35,000 nucleotides of DNA, from contig DASZER010000051.1 in NCBI GenBank assembly GCA_035940575.1, positions 1 to 35,000 on the forward strand, in the 5' to 3' direction. This stretch comes from BP-191 sp035940575 (GTDB taxonomy: Bacteria; Actinomycetota; Actinomycetes; BP-191). The notes under the pieces were generated by a model. The model was not told where the DNA came from. It saw nothing but the letters and a program-made list of their open reading frames with translations, and did not search any database. Within the stretch, counting starts at the first letter, position 1; the number at the start of each line of letters is the position of its first letter. A program made the translations under genes and the position numbers. This document shows positions 23,275-29,282 of the stretch, in pieces.

Positions 23275-24969
23275 GTGCCGGGGCGCGGCGACTGGGCGAC
23301 GCAGCAGCTCGCGGAGTTCCTCGTCCAGGTGTCGTCGTACGCCACCGAGGACGAGGCGCTGCGCGGCGCGGCGGAGCGCGCGGCGGAGGCGCTGGAGGCG
23401 GAGGTCGGGGTCGCGGTCCAGGGCGGGCGCGTGCGCGCGTCGGTCGGCTTCGCGCGCGGCGCCGTGCCCGAGGCGGACATCGTGGCGCTGGGCTGCGACT
23501 GGCAGGAGCGGGACGTCGCGCTGCCGGGCCTCGGCGCGGGCCGGGCCGCGGTCGCGCCCGTCGACGACGGGTGGCTGCTCGTCGTGCGGCTCGCGGACGA
23601 GCCGTTCGCCCCGCACGAGGTGAACCTGCTGCGCGCCATGGCGCGCGTGCTGTCGCAGACCGTACGGATGCTGCACGTGCTCTGCGAGGAACGGGCGCTG
23701 CGGGAGAGAGTCGAGCGCGAGTCGGAGGAGCGGGCCGCGCTGGTGACGTTGCTGACCGAGCGCCAGCGGCTGCTCGAACGGCTCGGGCGCATCCAGCGGT
23801 CGATCTCGCACCGGGCGCCGTTGCAGGAGGTGCTCGACGCCGTCACGCAGGGCGCGAAGGACCTGCTCGGCGACGAGGTGTGCGGGCTGCGGATGATCGA
23901 CCCGGACTGCCCCGACGAGTTCTTCCTGGCGTCGTACTGCGGCATCACGACGGAGGAGCTGGAGCAGGCGCGCCGCGGCCCTGTGGGCCAGGGCGCGGGC
24001 GGTCGCGCGATCGCGGAGAACCGGCTCGTGATCATCGACGACTACGGGCGCGAGGCGAACGCCGTGCCGGTCTTCCAGGCGCACCGGATGACGACCGCGA
24101 TGGCGGCGCCGGTGCACGAGAACGGGCGCGTCGTCGGGTCGCTGGTCGTGGCGTCGTACCTGCCCGGGCGCCACTACTCGCTGCTCGAGCAGGAGGCGCT
24201 GACGTCGCTGGCGCAGCACGCCTCGCTCGCGCTGACGGACGCCAAGACCGTGGACGCGATGCGCGAGGCGCAGCGCGCGAAGGACATGTTCCTGGCGATG
24301 GTGTCGCACGAGCTGAAGACTCCGTTGACGGTGATCATGGGGGCGTTGCGGACGTTGGAGAGCCACGGCGAGGCGGTGGAGCCCGAGCTCGCGCGCGAGA
24401 TGGTGACGGCGGCGTACGCGCGCGGCGAGGAGCTGCGCAGGCTGATCGACCGGCTGCTCCGCGGGGCGCGCGCCGAGCTCGCGGGGGCGCGGCGCGCGGC
24501 GACGCTGCGCGAGCTCGTCATGACGTCGCTGGACGGCTTCGGCCAGCTCCGCAGGCTGTCGGTCGACGTGTCGGGCGACACGACGCTCGTGGTGGACACG
24601 GTGGCGTTCGCCGACGTGCTCGGCATCCTCGTCGAGAACGCCGTCGCCCACTCCGCCGGCGACGCGCCGCTGTGGGTCGCGGCGCGGCCGCACGGCCCCG
24701 AGGTCTGCGTGGCCGTCACCAACCCCGGCTCGCTGCCCGAGGGCGTGGACCCGGCGACGCTGTTCCTGCCGTTCCAGCGCGGCTCGGGCGCCCGCTCGTC
24801 CGGCGTCGGCCTCGGCCTGTACATCGCCGCACGGCTCGCCGAGTCGATGGGCGGCGCGATCGACGTGACGTCGACCAGCGACCGGGTGACGTTCCTGCTG
24901 CGCGTCCCTCGCGACGCCGCAGACCCCGTGCCGCCGCCGCCCGCGCCCGTCGTCGCCCTCACCGGCTGA
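23275..24969 (+). CDS. soluble GAF-domain histidine kinase, paired with FIST
   Basis: The 564-aa kinase has no membrane helix. A degenerate GAF-like region (about 1-130) is followed by a coiled coil (about 138-180) and a clear GAF domain (about 180-325, e.g. GPVGQGAGGRAIAENRLVII). HisKA follows with phosphoacceptor His345 (MVSHELKTPLTV), then a HATPase with LVENAVAHSAGD and GVGLGLYIA. The D/G box between N and G2 is weaker than normal (NPGSLPEGV). The start abuts the FIST stop without spacing, so it is translationally coupled. No response regulator is adjacent. Confidence 0.9.
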   Translation: MPGRGDWATQQLAEFLVQVSSYATEDEALRGAAERAAEALEAEVGVAVQGGRVRASVGFARGAVPEADIVALGCDWQERDVALPGLGAGRAAVAPVDDGWLLVVRLADEPFAPHEVNLLRAMARVLSQTVRMLHVLCEERALRERVERESEERAALVTLLTERQRLLERLGRIQRSISHRAPLQEVLDAVTQGAKDLLGDEVCGLRMIDPDCPDEFFLASYCGITTEELEQARRGPVGQGAGGRAIAENRLVIIDDYGREANAVPVFQAHRMTTAMAAPVHENGRVVGSLVVASYLPGRHYSLLEQEALTSLAQHASLALTDAKTVDAMREAQRAKDMFLAMVSHELKTPLTVIMGALRTLESHGEAVEPELAREMVTAAYARGEELRRLIDRLLRGARAELAGARRAATLRELVMTSLDGFGQLRRLSVDVSGDTTLVVDTVAFADVLGILVENAVAHSAGDAPLWVAARPHGPEVCVAVTNPGSLPEGVDPATLFLPFQRGSGARSSGVGLGLYIAARLAESMGGAIDVTSTSDRVTFLLRVPRDAADPVPPPPAPVVALTG

Positions 24970-24977
24970 CCGCGCCG

Positions 24978-25211
24978 CTACGGGTCGCTGAAGCCCTCGA
25001 TCACGACCGCGTCCCCGGCGTAGCGCCACCAGATCCACCTGCCGGACTCCATGACGCCGACGAACGTCCCGTGCCCGTCCGCGTTCGGGAACGTCACGGC
25101 GGGCGGATCGTCGCGCGCGATGAACTCGATCGTGAGCCGGGCCTCCTCCGCGTGCGGGTGGGTGCGCAGGAAGTCCTTGGCGCGCTCACTGTGCCTCACC
25201 TTCCAGCGCAT
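24978..25211 (-). CDS. small RelE-fold-like protein (possible toxin)
   Basis: The 77-aa product follows the order expected of a RelE/ParE fold: N-terminal strand MRWKVRHS, a long helix region ERAKDFLRTHPHAEEARLTI, then strands GTFVGVMESGRWIWWRYAGD and VVIEGFSDP. It overlaps the preceding gene by 26 nt in the same direction, like many toxin genes that trail their antitoxin. I cannot show catalytic residues of RelE toxins, so function is inferred from shape and arrangement only. It could equally be an unrelated small conserved protein. Confidence 0.6.
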   Translation of the reverse strand: MRWKVRHSERAKDFLRTHPHAEEARLTIEFIARDDPPAVTFPNADGHGTFVGVMESGRWIWWRYAGDAVVIEGFSDP

Positions 25212-25473
25212 GGGAGGCGGTCACCCCGCTCCCGAACTCCGCCCGCCACTCGTCCCACGTGTACGTCGTGTACGAGTCCTCCGGCCCGCGCGGCGGAGGT
25301 CCCTCCCCTGCCGCGCGCAGGAGCGTCATCACCTGGGACACCCGGTGCTCGTCGCCGCGGTCGAGCGCGTCGACGAGGAGGTGGACGACGTTCCACGCGT
25401 TGCCCTCGCGGACCAGCTCGAAGCCGCGCATCGCGGGCGACCGCCCGGTCTCCGGCGCGGTGGTCGTGGTCAT
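25186..25473 (-). CDS. small protein of unknown function, partner of the RelE-like gene
   Basis: The 95-aa, soluble, acidic protein has a Thr-rich N-terminus, a helical middle (AWNVVHLLVDALDRGDEHRV) and an aromatic C-terminal part (YTTYTWDEWRAEFG). ATG at 25473 has CGGAGA upstream. No DNA-binding motif of known antitoxins is recognised. The 26-nt overlap with the downstream gene argues that they work as a pair. Two DnaA-box-like sites lie in its upstream region. Confidence 0.62.
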   Translation of the reverse strand: MTTTTAPETGRSPAMRGFELVREGNAWNVVHLLVDALDRGDEHRVSQVMTLLRAAGEGPPPRGPEDSYTTYTWDEWRAEFGSGVTASHALEGEAQ

Positions 25474-25518
25474 GTCGGTCTCCGTTCGTCGTGTCCTTCG
25501 AGGATCGACGCCCAGGCT

Positions 25519-25553
25519 TGTGGACAACCGGCCGACACGGAATCTGTGGACGA
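25519..25553. promoter_or_regulatory. two DnaA-box-like sites
   Basis: TGTGGACAA (25519-25527) is the exact complement of TTGTCCACA, the box preferred by high-GC actinobacterial DnaA. TGTGGACGA (25545-25553) differs by one base, lies in the same orientation and is 26 bp away. They sit between zapE and the small gene pair. Two boxes are too few for an origin but could make the promoter DnaA-responsive. Confidence 0.45.
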
Positions 25554-25582
25554 GGCGCGGTCGCGCCGGAGGCGAGGGGAGG

Positions 25583-26608
25583 TCAGCCCGCGCCGCGCTC
25601 GGCGAGCCCCTCGCCCTCGCGCTGGAGCGCGACGAGGCGGGAGACCGCGCGCAGGTACTTCTTGCGGTAGCCGCCGGCCAGGAACTCGTCGGGGAACAGC
25701 CGGTCGAACGGCACGCCCGACGCGAGCACCGGCACGTCGCGGTCGTAGAGCCGGTCGGCCAGCACCACGAGGCGCAACGCCGTCGCCTGGTTCGCGACCG
25801 GCACGACGTCGCGCCAGCAGGCGAGCGTGACGCCGTCGAGCAGGTCGCCGTAGCGGACGGGGTGCAGCGACTCCAGGTGGTCGCACAGCGCGGCGAAGTC
25901 GTCCAGCGACGCGCCAGGAGTCGCGCCCGCCCGCTCCTCGAGCAGCGCGGTCGACACGGGCGACGGCGCGGGCGGGAGGCCGCGGTGGCGGTAGTCCTCG
26001 CCCTCGATGCGCACGACGTCGAAGTGCGCCGCGAGCCCCTGGATCTCGCGCAGGAAGTCCTCGGCGGCGAAGCGGCCCTGGCCGAGGCGGCCGGGCAGCG
26101 TGTTCGACGTGGCGGCGAGGCGCACGCCCGACGACACCAGCGAACGCAGCAGCGTCGAGATGAGCACGGTGTCGCCGACGTCGTCGAGCTCGAACTCGTC
26201 GATCGCGACGAGCCGGTGCCCGGACAGCGCCTCGACGGCCGCCGCGAAGCCGAGCGCACCGACGAGGTGCGTCAGCTCGGCGAACGTGCAGTACGCCTTG
26301 GGCGCGGGCGCCTCGTGCCACAGCGACGCGAGCAGGTGGGTCTTGCCGACGCCGTAGCCGCCGTCGAGGTACACGCCCGGGCGTACGCGCGGCGCGGAGC
26401 GGCGGCCGAGGAACGACCGCTTCGGCGCTACGCGCAGTGCGTCGGCGAACGTACGCAGCGCCGCGACCGCCGCGGCCTGCGTCGGCTCGGCCGGGGAGGG
26501 GACGTACGTCGAGAAGCGCACGGCGCCGAACCGAGGCGGCGGCGCGAGGGAGGCCACGAGAGCGTCGGTACGGATCGCGGGCGCGCGGTCGACGAGACGT
26601 ACCGGCAC
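25583..26608 (-). CDS. zapE: AFG1/ZapE-family ATPase
   Basis: The 341-aa P-loop ATPase has Walker A GGYGVGKT (83-90), Walker B LVAIDEFELDD (133-142) and the AFG1 features ATSNTLPGRLGQGRF and the C-terminal 'LYDRDVPVLASGVPFDRLF' / 'RKKYLRAVSRL' segments. In E. coli, ZapE influences Z-ring stability. Yeast AFG1 handles mitochondrial membrane proteins. Length is close to family norm. The GTG start at 26608 is preceded at 7 nt by TATCGT (minus strand), consistent with leaderless transcription. It is divergent from the M23 peptidase gene, which fits a cell-division or wall setting. Confidence 0.92.
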   Translation of the reverse strand: MPVRLVDRAPAIRTDALVASLAPPPRFGAVRFSTYVPSPAEPTQAAAVAALRTFADALRVAPKRSFLGRRSAPRVRPGVYLDGGYGVGKTHLLASLWHEAPAPKAYCTFAELTHLVGALGFAAAVEALSGHRLVAIDEFELDDVGDTVLISTLLRSLVSSGVRLAATSNTLPGRLGQGRFAAEDFLREIQGLAAHFDVVRIEGEDYRHRGLPPAPSPVSTALLEERAGATPGASLDDFAALCDHLESLHPVRYGDLLDGVTLACWRDVVPVANQATALRLVVLADRLYDRDVPVLASGVPFDRLFPDEFLAGGYRKKYLRAVSRLVALQREGEGLAERGAG

Positions 26609-26615
26609 GTACCGG

Positions 26616-26621
26616 ACGATA
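26616..26621 (-). promoter_or_regulatory. -10 element TATCGT for zapE
   Basis: On the minus strand TATCGT lies 7 nt before the GTG at 26608, with no ribosome-binding site. Confidence 0.5.
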
Positions 26622-26664
26622 TCGGGGCGACCGGCCGGGCAAGACCTCTGTCACTCCACCCGTT

Positions 26665-26686
26665 CGGCCGTTCAGCCCAACGGCCG
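26665..26686. promoter_or_regulatory. 8-bp inverted repeat upstream of the M23 gene
   Basis: CGGCCGTT-CAGCCC-AACGGCCG is perfect. An overlapping alternative pairs GTTCGGCC (26662-26669) with GGCCGAAC (26690-26697). It sits in the 97-bp divergent region between zapE and the M23 peptidase gene and could be an operator or a 5' leader hairpin. Confidence 0.4.
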
Positions 26687-26705
26687 GGGGGCCGAACTAC
26701 CAGGC

Positions 26706-28055
26706 ATGCGACTGACGTTCCGCCGCCTCCTCGCCACCGTCACCGTCCTCGCCGCCGTCTCGGGGCCGAGCGCGATCGCCGCCTACGGCGACGACCCGTA
26801 CACCACGGAGCGCGTCACGGTGCCGATGGTCTTCCCGGTGCTCGGCCAGACGAGCTACACCGACACGTTCCTCGCGTGCCGCTCCGGCTGCGCGCGCAAG
26901 CACTTCGGCCAGGACCTGATGGGCCCGAAGATGCGGCCGCTCGTGGCGGCCTTCAACGGCGTCGTCCACTCGGTCAAGCGCGAGTCGTACGTCGGCGAGG
27001 GCAACTACGTCACGCTCAAGGGCGACAACGGCTGGAGCGCCAACTACATCCACGTCAACAACGACACCCCCGGCACCGACGACGGCCGCGGCACGGCGAG
27101 CTACGCGTTCGCGCCCGGCGTTCGCCCGGGGCTGCGGGTCGTCGCCGGCCAGCTCCTCGGCTGGTCGGGCGACAGCGGCAACGCCGAGAGCACCGGGCCG
27201 CACCTGCACTTCGAGCTGCGCAAGGGCGACCCGTGGAGCGGCGTCGTCTACAACGCGTACTGGTCGCTCAACGCCGCCCGCCGCCTCTCCGCGCCGGTCG
27301 TCTCGGGCCCGCACCCGGACGGCACGCTGCTGCGCTCGTGCGCGACCTGCCAGGTCTACGAGGTCCGCGACGGCCGCAAGCGCCCGGTCAGCCCCGAGGT
27401 CATGGCCGAGCGGGCGTGGGACGCGCGCAGCGTGCTGACGGTGTCGTCGTACGAGGTGTCGTACTACCCGAACGGCGTCGCGGTCTCGCTGCCCAACGGC
27501 CGCGCGTACAAGAACGCCACCGACGGCACGGTGTGGCTCGTGCACAACCGCCAGCGGATCGCCGTTCCCGACGTCGCCGCCCTGGCGCCGGTCGGCATCG
27601 CCGCGACCCGGGTCCGCACGACGACGGCCGCCGCGCTCGCCACGGTGCCGCTCGCGCCGGCGACCGCGCTGCTGCCGACGACGCCGTACTACGACGGCGC
27701 GCTGCTCAGGAACGCCGACGGGCCGGAGATCTACGTGATGGACCGCGGCGCGCGCCGCCACGTCCCCGACGTGTACACGCTGCGTTCGCGCGGCTTGAAC
27801 GTCCTCGACGCGATCCCCGTCACGCTCGCGATGACCGAGGCCGAGGGCTTCCCGCCGCTCGGCGCGCCGATGACCATCAACGACGGCCCGGTCGTCAAGG
27901 ACGGCGCGGGACGCGTCTACGCCGTGAGCGACGGCATGCGGCTGCCGTTCTCGTCCTGGGCGGTCTACCACAACTACGGCTACGGCCCGGTCGTCGTCAT
28001 CGCGCCGCCGAGCGCGGCGCTGGCGCGGCTGCCGATCGGGGCGCCGCTGCCGTAG
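26706..28055 (+). CDS. secreted M23 peptidase with four C-terminal repeats
   Basis: The 449-aa exported protein has a signal peptide (1 to about 26). An LytM/M23 domain has zinc ligands in HFGQD (His66, Asp70) and GPHLHFE (His166, His168), with YIHVNND (His116) between, a complete active site. Residues about 195-449 are four imperfect repeats of about 57 aa, each with a DGxLLRxxxxxxVYxV-R-R-P core (starting near 198, 258, 314 and 375). M23 enzymes cut peptidoglycan cross-bridges, and the repeats are probably wall- or surface-binding. A Cys pair at CRSGC and another at CATC may form disulfides. Confidence 0.88.
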   Translation: MRLTFRRLLATVTVLAAVSGPSAIAAYGDDPYTTERVTVPMVFPVLGQTSYTDTFLACRSGCARKHFGQDLMGPKMRPLVAAFNGVVHSVKRESYVGEGNYVTLKGDNGWSANYIHVNNDTPGTDDGRGTASYAFAPGVRPGLRVVAGQLLGWSGDSGNAESTGPHLHFELRKGDPWSGVVYNAYWSLNAARRLSAPVVSGPHPDGTLLRSCATCQVYEVRDGRKRPVSPEVMAERAWDARSVLTVSSYEVSYYPNGVAVSLPNGRAYKNATDGTVWLVHNRQRIAVPDVAALAPVGIAATRVRTTTAAALATVPLAPATALLPTTPYYDGALLRNADGPEIYVMDRGARRHVPDVYTLRSRGLNVLDAIPVTLAMTEAEGFPPLGAPMTINDGPVVKDGAGRVYAVSDGMRLPFSSWAVYHNYGYGPVVVIAPPSAALARLPIGAPLP

Positions 28056-28058
28056 GGT
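28053..28058 (+). promoter_or_regulatory. -10 element TAGGGT for the 28067 gene, at the M23 stop codon
   Basis: TAGGGT begins with the stop codon of the M23 gene and lies 8 nt before the ATG at 28067. It is the same hexamer and spacing as at 11272. Confidence 0.5.
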
Positions 28059-28066
28059 CGCGAGCC

Positions 28067-28351
28067 ATGGACCGCAGCGAGCTCGAGGCACTGTCGACGG
28101 AGGACCTGCGCGCGAAGGCGTTCGACGTCGCGGAGCACCGCCTCGACGTGGCGTTCTTCTGGGACCTGCTCAAGCACCTGCCGTCGTCGGACAACGCCGC
28201 GGGCGAGGACGCGTTCACGGCCGCGCCGGCCGCGGTCAGCGACCTGATCCAGCTCTTCCGGGAGTTCCGCGGCGAGGACCTCGGCGACGTCGAGCCGCTG
28301 CTGCGGGCGAAGTTCGTCGACTACCTGACCGAGCACCCGCCGAGGGACTAG
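28067..28351 (+). CDS. small conserved actinobacterial protein, unknown function
   Basis: The 94-aa, acidic, all-helical product is of the type widespread in actinobacteria: 'RAKAFDVAEHRLDVAFFWDLLKHLPS' followed by a variable loop and 'EPLLRAKFVDYLTEHP'. The pattern is recognised from memory; no role is known to me. Start is supported by TAGGGT 8 nt upstream. The stop overlaps that of the coiled-coil gene in a shared CTAG. Confidence 0.82.
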   Translation: MDRSELEALSTEDLRAKAFDVAEHRLDVAFFWDLLKHLPSSDNAAGEDAFTAAPAAVSDLIQLFREFRGEDLGDVEPLLRAKFVDYLTEHPPRD

Positions 28352-28878
28352 GCGCCGCCCGCGCCGCCCGCGCTGTCCTCGCCGCCCGCGCTGTCCTCGC
28401 GGCGGCGGTGCGGCGCCGCCAAGTCGCGCGCGCGGACGACGAGCCGCCGGGTGCGCTCCTCCGCGACCCGCAGCGCCGCGTCGCCGGTGTCGGGAGAGCG
28501 TTCGAGCTCCAACGCCGCCCGCTCGAGCTCGGAGCGCAGCAGGCCGATCTCGCTCGCCTGCGGGGCCAGCGCGTCGAGCGCCGCGGCCGCCGCCTCCGAC
28601 GAGGCGATGGCGCTCTCGGCCTGGATCGTGCGGCCGTTCGCGATCGCGGTCTTGGCGATCTCGTCGTACTGGTCCACCGAGCGCCGTAGCTGCTCCTCGC
28701 GCGCGCCGACCGCGATGGACGCCGCCGTCAGCTCGGCCGCCGCGTCGCGCAGCGCCGCCGCGAGCTCGCCGAGCCGCGCGCGCCGCTGGGCCGCTCCCCC
28801 GTCGGCGGGCGCGGCGCGCTTCGGCGCCTCGTCGTCGCCGGGATCGCGCCCGAGCAGTCTCCGGAACAGTCCGCTCAT
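28348..28878 (-). CDS. coiled-coil protein with duplicated C-terminal tail
   Basis: The 176-aa, soluble protein has a basic N-terminus (MSGLFRRLLGR) and long heptad-like helices between about 30 and 150 (LGELAAALRDAAAEL, EEQLRRSVDQYDEIAKTA, IGLLRSELERAALELE). The tail repeats EDSAGG twice. No domain is recognised. A PspA-like or tethering role is possible but unsupported. ATG overlaps the stop of the VOC gene upstream (ATGA), so it is the third gene of the patatin operon. Confidence 0.75.
   Translation of the reverse strand: MSGLFRRLLGRDPGDDEAPKRAAPADGGAAQRRARLGELAAALRDAAAELTAASIAVGAREEQLRRSVDQYDEIAKTAIANGRTIQAESAIASSEAAAAALDALAPQASEIGLLRSELERAALELERSPDTGDAALRVAEERTRRLVVRARDLAAPHRRREDSAGGEDSAGGAGGA
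28363..28398 (+). repeat. 18-nt tandem repeat at the 3' end of the coiled-coil gene
   Basis: GCCGCCCGCGCTGTCCTC occurs twice without a gap (28363-28380 and 28381-28398). On the minus strand it encodes the repeated EDSAGG tail. Confidence 0.7.
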
Positions 28879-29282
28879 GACCCCGCAGCGTAGGGGTCCG
28901 GAGCCCGCTCCGGAGGGAGGACGGTCGCGATGACGCAGAACCTGTTGCCGTCGGGATCGGCCAGCACCACGAAGTCCGCGTCCGGCGGGTAGTCCTCCCA
29001 CGCCACGCGCTCGGCGCCGAGCGCCACGAGGCGCTCGACCTCGGCATCGCGGTCGGCGACGTCGCCTGCGTAGAGGTCGAGGTGCACGCGCGGGTGCTCC
29101 TCGGCCGGCGACTCGCTGCGCATCAGCGACAGGCGCGGCAGCGCCGACCCGTCGCCGGGCACCAGCACCACGAACGTCCCGTCGCCGGGCTCGCGGGGGA
29201 CGTAGCCGAGGGCGTCGTTCCAGAACCGCGCGGCGCGCGCGACGTCGGCGACGCCGACGACGGTGGAGCCGAGCGACAGCAT
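28875..29282 (-). CDS. VOC (glyoxalase/bleomycin resistance-fold) protein
   Basis: The 135-aa protein has VOC signatures: VVGVADVARAARFWNDALGY at the N-terminus, HPRVHLDLYAGD in the middle and DFVVLADPDGNRFCVIA near the end. Candidate metal ligands are the HLDL and NRFC regions. Small VOC proteins include dioxygenases, isomerases and antibiotic-binding proteins, and the substrate here is unknown. Its ATG overlaps the patatin gene stop (TGATG), so the two are translationally coupled. Confidence 0.88.
   Translation of the reverse strand: MLSLGSTVVGVADVARAARFWNDALGYVPREPGDGTFVVLVPGDGSALPRLSLMRSESPAEEHPRVHLDLYAGDVADRDAEVERLVALGAERVAWEDYPPDADFVVLADPDGNRFCVIATVLPPERAPDPYAAGS

Noticed and set aside
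21628..25038. 1136-codon minus-strand open frame
   Set aside because: It is antisense to the FIST and kinase genes and has the Arg/His/Ala-rich composition of a shadow frame. The real genes show clear domains.
25519..25553. Replication origin
   Set aside because: Only two DnaA-box-like sites, no AT-rich unwinding region and no dnaA/dnaN neighbours.
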